A program made the position numbers and the translations under genes. 21,187 bases of DNA from Candidatus Liptonbacteria bacterium CG11_big_fil_rev_8_21_14_0_20_35_14 (GTDB lineage Bacteria > Patescibacteriota > Minisyncoccia > UBA6257 > XYB1-36-10). Below are positions 5,965 to 14,118 of the stretch, in pieces. The stretch is taken from positions 1 through 21,187 of the forward strand of contig PCWO01000020.1 in NCBI GenBank assembly GCA_002796205.1. The letters run 5' to 3'. Each line of letters begins with the position of its first letter. Within the stretch, counting starts at the first letter, position 1. The notes under the pieces are model-generated. The model saw only the letters and a program-made list of their open reading frames with translations, was not told the DNA's origin and made no database searches.

Positions 5965-6402
5965 TTATTCAATAATGGGTTTAACTTTGACGTATCTAGA
6001 TTTTCCAAAACCTTCGCTTTCGGTTTTTATATCGGGTCGCATAGAAAGCTCGGCGTGAATTATCCTTCTTTCATATGAGTTCATTATAGGAAGGTCAATC
6101 TCAGTTTTGGTCATAAGAGCTTTTCTGGCGGCGGCCCGCGCAATATCGGAAATGATTCTTTCTCTTTCTAATCTATAGTTATTTATATCTACACATCTAA
6201 AATCTTCTTCATATTTCTTAGCAATAAGCTGGCAGAGGTGGTTAAAATCATTAACTATATTAGGAAGATTATTTTGAAAAAGATTAGAGTCTTCAAAAAA
6301 TATATTAAGACGACTTTTATCCTCGGTTTGCTCAACTACTCTAAAGTCGCCTATATTCATTAGGTTAATCAGGTGTTCAATTGTTTGCTTGGTCTTTTCC
6401 AT
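5965..6402 (-). CDS. jag: Jag-like R3H RNA-binding protein (SpoIIIJ-associated)
   Basis: Cytoplasmic RNA-binding protein of the Jag/KhpB/EloR family, commonly encoded after yidC and linked in Firmicutes to cell elongation and RNA binding. At 145 aa it lacks the N-terminal Jag_N domain. The R3H domain is clear at the C terminus: R112-x3-H116 in NSYERRIIHAEL, ending GFGKSRYVKV. The preceding KH-like region (about 25-75) does not show the GxxG loop expected for RNA-binding KH domains; SNLFQNNLPN stands where it would be. Binding may therefore rest on R3H alone. The start lies 26 nt inside the yidC 3' end, indicating translational coupling. Confidence 0.85.
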   Translation of the reverse strand: MEKTKQTIEHLINLMNIGDFRVVEQTEDKSRLNIFFEDSNLFQNNLPNIVNDFNHLCQLIAKKYEEDFRCVDINNYRLERERIISDIARAAARKALMTKTEIDLPIMNSYERRIIHAELSMRPDIKTESEGFGKSRYVKVKPIIE

Positions 6403-7099
6403 AATTTTTTAGCGAATGATTGATTATTATTTGTTGCCCGATTGAAAAAACCGAGGTGGTTATCCAATATAGACCAATAACCGAGGGGAGCCCTAATAAT
6501 ATAAAAAATGTTAGAGCGGGAGCGATATAAATCATCTGCCTACCTATTTTTTGAGCGGGGTCATTTTTATTAACATCATTCTTTAATAAAGATAGCTGGC
6601 CTTGCATATATTGAGAAAAGGCGGCTAAAACGACTATTATTATACTCATTTTTTCAAGATTAATCAAGTTTAAAAATATAGAGTGAATTTGATCTGGTTT
6701 ATATATAAATGAGTATAAATTTACTAAAGTTTCATCGGTAAAACCTTTAACAAAAACATGAAAGAGGGCGAGGAGAATAGGAATTTGAATTAAGAGAAAA
6801 CCGATACTAGAAAAAGGGTTAACTTTATTAGTTTTATAAATTTCCAGTATTTTTTTGACTTGCTCTTCTTTATTATCTTTATGTTTTTCGGTGGTGGCTT
6901 TAATAAGGGGTTGAATTTTTTGAAGAACCATCTGATTTTTAGTCATTTTATGAAATAAAGGAAAGAGAATAATTCTGATTATGATAGTTAAAATAATGAC
7001 AGCAAAACCCAGACTTTCTAGAGATATAGTGTTGTATATATAAATAAGAGCGTTCAGAAGTGGGATATATAAAATTTGATTATAGATTTCAGAGATCAT
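6377..7099 (-). CDS. yidC: YidC/Oxa1 membrane protein insertase
   Basis: Integral membrane insertase that places proteins into the inner membrane alone or with SecYEG. This 240-aa product is a minimal form, with no large periplasmic domain and about five hydrophobic helices (near 4-22, 28-50, 98-120, 148-168 and 188-222). R42, in TM2 (ILTIIIRIILFPLF), matches the conserved positive residue of the hydrophilic groove. The cytosolic hairpin KMTKNQMVLQKIQPLIK (51-67) is typical of the family. ATGA overlap with rnpA (7096-7099) and overlap with jag place it in the rpmH-rnpA-yidC-jag operon. Confidence 0.95.
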   Translation of the reverse strand: MISEIYNQILYIPLLNALIYIYNTISLESLGFAVIILTIIIRIILFPLFHKMTKNQMVLQKIQPLIKATTEKHKDNKEEQVKKILEIYKTNKVNPFSSIGFLLIQIPILLALFHVFVKGFTDETLVNLYSFIYKPDQIHSIFLNLINLEKMSIIIVVLAAFSQYMQGQLSLLKNDVNKNDPAQKIGRQMIYIAPALTFFILLGLPSVIGLYWITTSVFSIGQQIIINHSLKNYGKDQANN

Positions 7100-7413
7100 A
7101 GTTGTTTAATAAATTTTATGACGGTTTGCTTTAAGGCGGTGGCGTTTTGAGAGGTGGTATTAATAATAAATAAGAAGTCGTGGCCAGATATCAAGTCATT
7201 ATACACGGATTCTAAATTTTTATATATAAACCTTCTTATATTATTACGATAAACAGCTCTTTTATCATACTTACTAGAAATAATAACACCAAAACGGTTA
7301 AAATTTTTATTATTAAAATGTTTTTTAATACTTAAAAAGTCATTCCTTATAATGGTTTTTACACCTTCTTTAGGGAATGACTTTAGAGAAAGTTTATACT
7401 TTTTTTTAAGCAT
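7096..7413 (-). CDS. rnpA: Ribonuclease P protein component
   Basis: Basic protein subunit that assists the RNase P RNA in 5' maturation of tRNA precursors. The 105-aa product has the family core RFGVIISSKYDKRAVYRNNIRRFIYK (about 41-66). It contains the RNR-like motif, here altered to RNNIRR, and ends with the typical HDFLFIINTTS strand. There is no Shine-Dalgarno motif upstream. The gap to rpmH is 17 nt, so it is cotranscribed from the rpmH promoter, and it overlaps yidC by four bases. The RNase P RNA gene is not in the window. Confidence 0.93.
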   Translation of the reverse strand: MLKKKYKLSLKSFPKEGVKTIIRNDFLSIKKHFNNKNFNRFGVIISSKYDKRAVYRNNIRRFIYKNLESVYNDLISGHDFLFIINTTSQNATALKQTVIKFIKQL

Positions 7414-7430
7414 AAAATAAGAAAAAAGCC

Positions 7431-7565
7431 CTAAACAGAGAGCTTTTCTCTACCTTTACGGCGTCTATTTTTAATAATATTTTGACCGGTTCCGGTTGAT
7501 TGTCTTTTGAGAAAGCCGTGGGTACGACTTCTTTTTTTTTTTTTCGGCTGATAGGTTTGAGACAT
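7431..7565 (-). CDS. rpmH: 50S ribosomal protein L34
   Basis: This 44-aa gene encodes L34, a small basic protein of the large subunit. The translation starts MSQTYQPKKKKRSRTHGFL, has the family's TYQP, K-rich and RTHGF blocks, and ends RRRKGREKLSV. It contains a run of four consecutive lysine codons, all AAA. It heads the rnpA-yidC-jag operon, the order conserved near many bacterial origins. The promoter's -10 box ends at 7575, so transcription should begin only 2-4 bases before the ATG (7565). With no Shine-Dalgarno motif, the mRNA is probably leaderless. Confidence 0.97.
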   Translation of the reverse strand: MSQTYQPKKKKRSRTHGFLKRQSTGTGQNIIKNRRRKGREKLSV

Positions 7566-7574
7566 AATAAAAAG

Positions 7575-7603
7575 ACTATAGCATTTTAATATTATTTTGA
7601 CAA
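7575..7603 (-). promoter_or_regulatory. Promoter of rpmH-rnpA-yidC-jag
   Basis: On the minus strand TTGTCA (7603-7598), a 17-bp spacer and TATAGT (7580-7575) form a near-consensus promoter. Predicted start is about 7568, next to the rpmH ATG. The -35 overlaps a plus-strand TTGACA (7597-7602) that could serve dnaA with TATTTT at 7621-7626, so divergent transcription may be mutually exclusive. Confidence 0.7.
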
Positions 7604-7630
7604 GTTTTTGTATAAGACAATATTTTATAT

Positions 7631-7659
7631 TTGGTTCAAAATTTAATAAGAGTTATAAT
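7631..7659 (+). promoter_or_regulatory. Candidate dnaA promoter
   Basis: TTGGTT at 7631-7636, a 17-bp spacer and perfect TATAAT at 7654-7659. The -35 is weak. The leader to the dnaA ATG would be ~100 nt and very AT-rich. A second candidate starts from TTGACA at 7597. The 7566-7763 spacer has only one imperfect DnaA-box match (TTTGTATAA, 7607-7615), which could support autoregulation. Confidence 0.45.
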
Positions 7660-7763
7660 TGTCTAAATTATGATCGTTGGTCGATATTTTTTTCTAAAAT
7701 TTTTTTATTTTTTATAAAAAGAGTAAAATAATAAAACCAATAATTTAATTTACTTTAAAACTT

Positions 7764-9125
7764 ATGGAAGAACTAGACAATATTTGGCAATCAGTATTAT
7801 CAGAGATGGAAATTCAACTATCTCATGCTAATTTTCACACTTGGATGAAAAATAGTAAGTTAATTAATAAAGATAATAATGGAATGTTTATAATTGCTCT
7901 GCCAAATAATTTTTGTAAGGAGTGGGTGGAAAATAAGTATTATAAAAATATATTAAGTGTCCTTCGTAATATGGATTCTAATGCTCGTAAAATAGAATTT
8001 ATAGTACAGGGAAGCATATTTAAAGGAAATTATACAGTTGATACAAAAAAGACTCCCAGGATTTTGAGCCAGATGGTGTTTCCAGAGTTTAAAATTGATC
8101 CAAATACAAATCTTAATCCTCGTTATACCTTTAAAAATTTTATAGTGGGTTCTTCTAATGAGTTGGCCTTTGCAGCTGGACAGGCCATTGTTAAATCGGT
8201 AGGAACAAAATATAATCCCTTCTTTGTTTATGGGGGAGTGGGCTTAGGAAAAACTCATTTAATTCAATCTATTGGTAATGAAATATTGCGTCAATATGGC
8301 TCAAATGTGCGTGTAAAATACGTTTCTTCGGAAAAATTTACCAGTGATGTGGTTTGGGCTATTAAAAATAATAGAATGGAAGATATAAAAAGTCGTTATA
8401 GAGATGTAGATGTATTAATTATTGATGATATTCAGTTTATTGGAGGAAAAGAAAAAACCGAGGAGGAATTTTTTCATACTTTTAATACATTATATTCGTT
8501 AAATAAGCAAATTATTATATCCTCTGATAGAGTGCCGGCGGCCTTACCGACATTACATGATAGATTAAGGTCTAGATTTGAGGGAGGAATGATAATTGAT
8601 ATTGTTTATCCTGATTATGAGATGAGGGTGGCTATTATTAAAACAAAATTACAAGAATGTCAACATAATTTAGATGAGACAGTGATTGATTTAATAGCTA
8701 AAAAAATGAGTAAAAATATACGTGAAATTGAAGGAATTATAAATAAAATCATTTTTATAAAAGAAAGTAAAGGTGTGGAAATAAATGAATCACATATTGA
8801 GGATGTTATAACTAAAAATAATCAACATAACAGTAATATTAGTCCAAATAAAATTATTAAGACGGTGGCTGACTTCTTTGAAATATCAATAGTTGATTTA
8901 GTAGGGAAATCTCGTAAGAAAGAAATTGTTGAACCTCGTCAAATTACTATGTTTTTATTAAGAGATATTCTTAGTATGTCTTATCCTTTTATTGGGGATA
9001 AGGTGGGGAAGAGAGACCATACAACCGCTATCCATGCCTGTGAAAAAATTAATACTAATATTAATAAAGATATTAATTTAAGTCAGAAAGTGGGGTTAAT
9101 TAAAGAATCTATATTCAAGGAATAA
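7764..9125 (+). CDS. dnaA: Chromosomal replication initiator protein DnaA
   Basis: AAA+ initiator that binds DnaA boxes, melts the origin and helps load the helicase. The 453-aa length is normal. Domain I is at about 1-80 (IWQSVLSEMEIQLSHANFHTW), followed by a short domain II linker (~85-115). Domain III carries Walker A GGVGLGKTHL (157-166), Walker B VLIIDDIQF (217-225) and the DRLRSRF arginine segment (266-272). Domain IV has the DNA-binding signature GKRDHTTAIHA (415-425), which reads the TTATNCACA box. No Shine-Dalgarno motif precedes the ATG. dnaN follows after 137 AT-rich bases. The predicted box specificity fits the TGTGTATAA repeats at 2234-2263. Confidence 0.98.
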   Translation: MEELDNIWQSVLSEMEIQLSHANFHTWMKNSKLINKDNNGMFIIALPNNFCKEWVENKYYKNILSVLRNMDSNARKIEFIVQGSIFKGNYTVDTKKTPRILSQMVFPEFKIDPNTNLNPRYTFKNFIVGSSNELAFAAGQAIVKSVGTKYNPFFVYGGVGLGKTHLIQSIGNEILRQYGSNVRVKYVSSEKFTSDVVWAIKNNRMEDIKSRYRDVDVLIIDDIQFIGGKEKTEEEFFHTFNTLYSLNKQIIISSDRVPAALPTLHDRLRSRFEGGMIIDIVYPDYEMRVAIIKTKLQECQHNLDETVIDLIAKKMSKNIREIEGIINKIIFIKESKGVEINESHIEDVITKNNQHNSNISPNKIIKTVADFFEISIVDLVGKSRKKEIVEPRQITMFLLRDILSMSYPFIGDKVGKRDHTTAIHACEKINTNINKDINLSQKVGLIKESIFKE

Positions 9126-9262
9126 GAGTGTTATTAACATCTTATTATATTAATATTTATTTTAAATACTTGCTTTTTTTTAGTTTTCCACTAAATTAAG
9201 GGGTATTAATAACTATAATAATTTTAAATTATTTAATTATATTAATATTACTTATATAAAAT

Positions 9263-10372
9263 ATGAAAATTATAATTGTAAAAAATAATATTAAAAAAGC
9301 AATTGACGCGGTTGTTAAAATAAGTTCTTTTAATTCTCATTTACCGATACTTAAAAATATATTTATAAAAACAGATGGAAATAAATTAATATTTACAACG
9401 ACTGATTTAGAGGTAGCAATCCGTTATTTTTCGCCGGCTAAAATTATAGAACCGGGAGAATTTACAGTATCAGCTTTAATATTTAATTCTATTATTAATA
9501 ATTTAAATTCAGATGTTATTAATTTAGAGCTTAAAGGAGATATTTTACATTTACAATCTGATAATTATAAAGCGGAATTAAATACATTATCACCAGATGA
9601 TTTTCCGATTATTCCAAGTTTAAAAAAAGGTTCTGAAATTGGAGTTTTAACGATAAATTCTAATATTTTAAAGGAATATTTAAATCAAATATTATTAGCA
9701 ACCACATTTTATAGTATTAGACCGGAAATAAATGGAATTTATTTTAAATATAATGGATCAGATTTATATTTAGTGGGGACTGATAGTTTTAGATTAGGGG
9801 AAAAATATATTAATTCTAAGGATTTTACAACTAATTTAGAGAGTGAGGTTGATTTTATTATTCCTCTTAAAATTATAAATGAATTTTTACATATAGTTTC
9901 GCCTAATACTTCGGTTTTAATTTTATTTGATAATAATCAAATATCTTTTCAAACAGATGATTTTATAATTATTTCCCGTTTAATTGATGGAAAATTTCCT
10001 GATTATAAACAAATTATTCCAAAAGATAGTGTAAGTACTATAGTTTGTGATAAATCTGAATTAATTAATGGTTTAAAAGTTACGAGTGTACTATCATCAA
10101 AAGTTTTTGATGTGACTATATCTCTTAATTCTAATCATTTTAAAATATACTCTAATAATCAGGGAATAGGGGAAAATAATTATTTAATACCAGCTAAAAT
10201 TAGTGGAGAAAATATAGAGGTTAAATTTAATATTAATTATTTATTAAATGGAATTAAGTCTATAATAGGCGAAAAAGTTGTTTTAAAATTAAATATAAAT
10301 AATAAACCGACTATAATTCAATCGGAAAATGACTCGTCTTATACTTATATATTATTACCAATAAAGGGGTAG
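9263..10372 (+). CDS. dnaN: DNA polymerase III beta sliding clamp
   Basis: Ring-shaped homodimeric processivity clamp that tethers DNA polymerases and repair proteins to DNA. The 369-aa length is typical. Three repeated clamp domains are recognisable: MKIIIVKNNIKKAIDAV start, VGTDSFRLGEKY centre, and the C-terminal ILLPIKG, equivalent to the conserved MPMRL/LPIRL end that lines the partner-binding pocket. The gene is even more AT-rich than its neighbours and uses mostly A/T-ending codons. The upstream 9126-9262 spacer contains a TATAAT-like sequence but no clear -35, so it may be read with dnaA or from its own weak promoter. Confidence 0.96.
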   Translation: MKIIIVKNNIKKAIDAVVKISSFNSHLPILKNIFIKTDGNKLIFTTTDLEVAIRYFSPAKIIEPGEFTVSALIFNSIINNLNSDVINLELKGDILHLQSDNYKAELNTLSPDDFPIIPSLKKGSEIGVLTINSNILKEYLNQILLATTFYSIRPEINGIYFKYNGSDLYLVGTDSFRLGEKYINSKDFTTNLESEVDFIIPLKIINEFLHIVSPNTSVLILFDNNQISFQTDDFIIISRLIDGKFPDYKQIIPKDSVSTIVCDKSELINGLKVTSVLSSKVFDVTISLNSNHFKIYSNNQGIGENNYLIPAKISGENIEVKFNINYLLNGIKSIIGEKVVLKLNINNKPTIIQSENDSSYTYILLPIKG

Positions 10373-10385
10373 GGGAAAACTTAGA

Positions 10386-10413
10386 TTGACAGCTTTGATT
10401 TATTATTTATACT
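10386..10413 (+). promoter_or_regulatory. Promoter of the acidic miniprotein gene
   Basis: TTGACA at 10386-10391, a 16-bp spacer and TATACT at 10408-10413. It begins 14 nt after the dnaN stop, with a predicted leader of ~45 nt. It indicates an independent unit ended by the strong hairpin at 10584-10637. Confidence 0.6.
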
Positions 10414-10464
10414 TCTTAAATTATATAAAAAGGTCGCCTAATATTATTTATAATATTTATTAAA

Positions 10465-10581
10465 ATGTTATTAGCTCAAGATTTAGAAACATTAAAAATT
10501 TTAAACGAGGACGAAGACGAAGAAGATGTTGAAGGTGATATTATAGAAGATGAAGAAGAAGATGAAGAAGAGGAGGAATAA
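10465..10581 (+). CDS. 38-aa highly acidic miniprotein
   Basis: I do not recognise a family. The ORF encodes MLLAQDLETLKILNED followed by an almost continuous Asp/Glu tract; 22 of 38 residues are acidic and only one is basic. It has no signal peptide or membrane segment. Support for it being a real gene comes from its bracketing: a near-consensus promoter 50-80 nt upstream and a 24-bp terminator hairpin starting three bases after its stop. Such a tail could mimic nucleic acid or bind basic proteins, but that is inference. The alternative is a non-coding RNA in which the GAA/GAT repeat is incidental. Confidence 0.55.
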   Translation: MLLAQDLETLKILNEDEDEEDVEGDIIEDEEEDEEEEE

Positions 10582-10583
10582 CT

Positions 10584-10637
10584 AAATTTAAAAACCACTC
10601 ACTATAAGATATACTTATAGGAGTGGTTTTTAAATTT
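10584..10637 (+). terminator. Very long hairpin terminator between the miniprotein and PBP genes
   Basis: The 17-nt arm at 10584-10600 pairs perfectly with 10621-10637. It continues through CTATAAG (10602-10608) and CTTATAG (10614-10620) with a single bulged A, 24 bp in all. ACCACTC/GAGTGGT is the GC-richer core with A-run and T-run flanks, so it may work in both directions. Confidence 0.85.
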
Positions 10638-10638
10638 A

Positions 10639-10667
10639 TTGACAGATAGGCTTTATTTTTATATAAC
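10639..10667 (+). promoter_or_regulatory. Promoter of the class A PBP gene
   Basis: TTGACA at 10639-10644, a 17-bp spacer and TATAAC at 10662-10667. Predicted start is 10674-10677, and the ATG begins at 10677, so the mRNA would be leaderless or nearly so. Confidence 0.65.
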
Positions 10668-10676
10668 TTTATTTAA

Positions 10677-13043
10677 ATGAAAAATACTTTTTTTATATTT
10701 TTTTCAATATTTATTTTATTAATTTCAGGGATTTTTATTTATATATCTTATATTTCTTTAGATATACCCGATGTTAATCAAATTAGTAATAATCGTATAA
10801 ATCAGTCTACTAAAATATATGACCGTTCTCAAGAGATTTTATTATATGAAATTCATGGAGAGGAAAAAAGAACGGTAGTTTCTTTTGATAATATTCCAGA
10901 TATTATAAAGCAAGCTACAATTGCGACGGAGGATAGAAATTTTTATGAGCATCCAGCTTTTGATTATAAAGCCCTGATTAGAGCCGGTTTTATAGATATT
11001 ATTTATGGAAAAAAAATTGGAGGATCAACTATTACACAACAACTAGCTAAAAATATTTTTTTAAGCAGTGATAAAACTATTTCCAGAAAAATAAAAGAAT
11101 TAATAATTGCTTTAAAATTAGAACAAAGATATGCAAAGGATGATATTTTATCTTTATATTTAAATCAAATACCTTATGGCGGAAATGCTTATGGTATAGA
11201 AGCGGCTAGTCAAACTTATTTTAATAAGAGGGTGGAGGATATTAATTTAGCCGAGGCAACAATCTTAGCATCTTTACCCCAGGCTCCATCTTATTACTCT
11301 CCTTATGGAGCTCATGTAGATAAATTATATGAGAGGCAGAAATATATTTTAGATCAGATGATTAATTTAGGGTTTATAACAGAGGATAATTATAGGGAGG
11401 CGATAGAAACTGAAATTTCTTTTACTCCCCAAGCAACTACAATTAAAGCACCGCATTTTGTAATGATGGTAATTGACCAATTGCGGGATATTTATGGTGA
11501 GGAAATGATTCAAACCGGAGGGCTTAGAGTAATAACAACGTTAGATTATGATATGCAGAAATTAGCAGAAAAAGTGGTGACTGAAGGAGCTAATAGAAAT
11601 TATGAATTATATAAGGGTCGTAACGCGGCTTTAGTAGCGCAGGAGGTAAAAACAGGACAGATATTGGCTTTGGTTGGATCTTTTGATTATTTTGACCAGG
11701 AAAATGAAGGTAATTTTAATGTGGCCTACCAAGGCCTTAGACAGCCTGGTTCGGCCTTTAAGCCATTTGTTTATTTAACAGCCTTTGAGAAGGGCTACAC
11801 GCCTTCTACGGTGTTGTTTGATGTGGAGACAGAGTTTGATACCGCGGGTGGTCCCGAGGCTAGTTACACGCCTCATAATTTTGGTAATAGATTTAGAGGG
11901 CCAATAAGTATGCGAAATTCTTTAGCGCAGTCTATCAACGTAACAGCGGTTAAGACTTTATATTTAGCCGGCATAGATAATACTTTAGAAACAGCAAAAA
12001 AATTAGGCATAAATACTTTAGGCGACAGAAGTCGTTTCGGGTTGTCTTTGGTGCTGGGGGGAGGTGAGGTGAGGCTAACAGAGTTGGTTGAGGCTTATAG
12101 CGTGTTAGCACAGGATGGCGTTAAACATAATCAATCCTCAATACTAAAAGTTGAAAATAGTTTGGGTAAAGTTTTATATGAGTGGGATGATAAGTCTAAT
12201 AGAGTTTATAATGAACAATCAATTAGATTAATAAATGATGTTTTATCTGATGTAGACGCGAGGCGAGGATTATTTTCTTCAAGTTTATCGTTAACTACAT
12301 TTCCAGATTATCAGGTGGCCTTAAAAACGGGAACAACAAATGATTATGTTGATGCCTGGGCAATCGGTTATTCGCCGTCGCTAGTGGTTGGAGTTTGGGC
12401 TGGAAATAATAGGAGAGAGCCAATGCAACAACAGGGCAGTAGTTTGTTGGCGGCTTTACCAATTTGGAATGCGTTTTTTAAAGAGGCTGTAAAAAAATAT
12501 GAGCCGGAAACGTTTAATAAGCCTGATAATATAATTACAACAAAACCAATATTACAAGGAGACTATACATGGCAAAATCAAATTCATAATATTTTATATT
12601 ATGTAAAAAAAGATGAGCCGAGTGGACCTCTGCCAGAAAATCCAGAAAGAGACCCACAATTTAATGGCTGGGAGTCGGCAGTGTTAAAATGGGCGCAAAA
12701 TAATATACCTAATTTTTCAGAGTATAATAAAACAAGAATTTTTGATTATTCAAATTCTTTAAATCCGGAATTATCTATTATTATAAATTCTCCAAAAAAT
12801 GGATCTTATATGCAAGGTGGTTTTAAATTTGAGGCGGATATAAATACAAATTCAAAAATTGAGTCTATGGAATTATTTATAAATGGGGGTAGGATAGATA
12901 GTTTAAAACAGGATTTTGATAATAGTTATAAATATAATAAAACAATATCTTTAAATCAACTGGAAACACAAAATAAAATTTCTTTAGTAGTTAAAATGGA
13001 GTCGGGGGCTGTAAGAGAGGAGAGTGTGATAGTGTTTAAATAA
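10677..13043 (+). CDS. Class A penicillin-binding protein (bifunctional transglycosylase/transpeptidase)
   Basis: Membrane-anchored peptidoglycan synthase of the PBP1A (mrcA/ponA) type, 788 aa. An N-terminal transmembrane anchor (about 4-26) is followed by a GT51 glycosyltransferase domain with catalytic E85 in ATEDRNFYEHP and the GGSTITQQLAKN motif (115-126). The transpeptidase domain has all three motifs: S359-x-x-K362 (GSAFKPF), S419-x-N421 (QSIN) and K550-T-G-T553. Residues ~690-788 form a likely beta-sandwich C-terminal domain (IINSPKNGSYMQGG... to VIVFK), resembling the extra C-terminal domain of some PBPs. It is transcribed from its own promoter. Its last 8 bases overlap the 3' end of convergent ruvC, with no terminator between. 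Confidence 0.95.
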   Translation: MKNTFFIFFSIFILLISGIFIYISYISLDIPDVNQISNNRINQSTKIYDRSQEILLYEIHGEEKRTVVSFDNIPDIIKQATIATEDRNFYEHPAFDYKALIRAGFIDIIYGKKIGGSTITQQLAKNIFLSSDKTISRKIKELIIALKLEQRYAKDDILSLYLNQIPYGGNAYGIEAASQTYFNKRVEDINLAEATILASLPQAPSYYSPYGAHVDKLYERQKYILDQMINLGFITEDNYREAIETEISFTPQATTIKAPHFVMMVIDQLRDIYGEEMIQTGGLRVITTLDYDMQKLAEKVVTEGANRNYELYKGRNAALVAQEVKTGQILALVGSFDYFDQENEGNFNVAYQGLRQPGSAFKPFVYLTAFEKGYTPSTVLFDVETEFDTAGGPEASYTPHNFGNRFRGPISMRNSLAQSINVTAVKTLYLAGIDNTLETAKKLGINTLGDRSRFGLSLVLGGGEVRLTELVEAYSVLAQDGVKHNQSSILKVENSLGKVLYEWDDKSNRVYNEQSIRLINDVLSDVDARRGLFSSSLSLTTFPDYQVALKTGTTNDYVDAWAIGYSPSLVVGVWAGNNRREPMQQQGSSLLAALPIWNAFFKEAVKKYEPETFNKPDNIITTKPILQGDYTWQNQIHNILYYVKKDEPSGPLPENPERDPQFNGWESAVLKWAQNNIPNFSEYNKTRIFDYSNSLNPELSIIINSPKNGSYMQGGFKFEADINTNSKIESMELFINGGRIDSLKQDFDNSYKYNKTISLNQLETQNKISLVVKMESGAVREESVIVFK

Positions 13044-13503
13044 TATTATTTGAGGAGGCTATAATAGCGAGGGCGAGAGCGTCTAGGGCATCGTCGTATT
13101 CTTTGGTAGTTGTTTTTAAAATTAATTCCACAGTATTTTTAATATCGTTTTTATTAGCAGAACCATAGCCGGTAACATATTGTTTTAATTGATTAGGATT
13201 TATTTCTATAAGAGGAATGCGGTTTTTTTGGATGGTTAAAATAATAGCGCCTCTGGCTTCGGCGACCGCGATAGCAGTTTTTTGGTTTTTAGAAAAAAAT
13301 AAAGTTTCAATGGCGCAGGCAATGGGTTTATATTTTTTTATTATAATTTCTAAGTGATTTGTGATGTCTTCTAAGATAGCGCCGGTAGCAGTGCTCTCTG
13401 TTTTTAATAAGCCGGCGTCTAATAATTTTAGCTCACCATTTTGTTTGGCAATGACGCCAAAACCGGCTCGTTTGGTGCCGGGGTCTATGCCTAAAAAAAT
13501 CAT
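13036..13503 (-). CDS. ruvC: Holliday junction endonuclease RuvC
   Basis: Dimeric resolvase that cleaves Holliday junctions in the RuvABC recombination pathway. The 155-aa product keeps all four acidic catalytic residues at the same positions as the E. coli enzyme: D7 (GIDPGTKRAG), E66 (IETLFF), D138 and D141 (DDALDALALA). The start overlaps the yebC stop (ATGA at 13500-13503), giving a yebC-ruvC unit. Its partner ruvB lies 3.4 kb away on the other strand, and ruvA is not in the window. Confidence 0.97.
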   Translation of the reverse strand: MIFLGIDPGTKRAGFGVIAKQNGELKLLDAGLLKTESTATGAILEDITNHLEIIIKKYKPIACAIETLFFSKNQKTAIAVAEARGAIILTIQKNRIPLIEINPNQLKQYVTGYGSANKNDIKNTVELILKTTTKEYDDALDALALAIIASSNNII

Positions 13504-14033
13504 TTTTTAGCGCTGGTAATTATGTTTGTAATATCGTCGTTGTCCTCTAAATTTTCTATTAGGTTATTTAGTTTTTGTAAATTTTCGGCACTTATATTTT
13601 GAGGAAATTTTGGAGTCCATTCATTATTATTTTTAGCAAAAGCCCATAAAACGCTACCGGGTTCGGCCCATTTGGCGTCGGTTTTTTTAAGAATAGTTTT
13701 TACTTCGCCAATAGTTCTATTGGAGTTATCGGTGATGGCGGTGATTAAAATAGCCACGCCTTCCGGCCCGTAGGCCTCAAGAGTTAATTCTTCTAATTGG
13801 CTAGCATCTTTTTCAGAACTTTTTTTAATAGCTCTTTCTATACTGTCGCTCGGAATATTGTATTGTTTGGCTTTATCAACAGCCGATCTTAGAGTGGGAT
13901 TAAATTCGGGGTTAGATTCGCTTCGGGCAGAAACGGTTATGGCTTTTAATAATTTACCAAAAACAGCGCTTTTCTTTTTATCAATGGCGTTCTTTTTATG
14001 TTGTACATTTTTAGCGTGGGAGTGGCCGGACAT
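13500..14033 (-). CDS. yebC: YebC/PmpR/TACO1 family protein, short form
   Basis: Cytoplasmic member of the YebC family. Family members have been described as transcription regulators and, more recently, as factors that help ribosomes through proline stretches. The N terminus MSGHSHAKNVQHKKNAIDKKK is the classic family start (SGHSKWxxIxxKK). Domain 1 continues through NPTLRSAVDKAKQYNIPSDSIERAIKK. The middle domain has EAYGPEGVAILITAITDNSNRT and the GSVLWAF block. At 177 aa it is ~60 residues shorter than the usual ~240: domain 3 is missing most of its second half. A weak TATCAT at 14049-14044 would start transcription just before the ATG. Confidence 0.92.
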   Translation of the reverse strand: MSGHSHAKNVQHKKNAIDKKKSAVFGKLLKAITVSARSESNPEFNPTLRSAVDKAKQYNIPSDSIERAIKKSSEKDASQLEELTLEAYGPEGVAILITAITDNSNRTIGEVKTILKKTDAKWAEPGSVLWAFAKNNNEWTPKFPQNISAENLQKLNNLIENLEDNDDITNIITSAKK

Positions 14034-14061
14034 ATTAAGTTGTATGATAATAAATTTATAA

Positions 14062-14091
14062 GTAAAAAAAAAGCCCCGTGTTGCGCGGGGC
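14062..14091 (-). terminator. Terminator of the lipoprotein gene
   Basis: GCCCCG (14073-14078) pairs with CGGGGC (14086-14091), extendable by a U-G and a G-C pair. On the minus strand the stem is followed by a run of nine Ts (14072-14064), a canonical terminator for the gene ending at 14119. Confidence 0.85.
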
Positions 14092-14118
14092 AGATAATTA
14101 AAAAAGGAGAAAGGAGGG

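Noticed and set aside
9126..9262. oriC in the dnaA-dnaN spacer
   Set aside because: Only 137 bp, AT-rich but without a good TTATNCACA match; TTTTCCACT is the nearest and has two mismatches.
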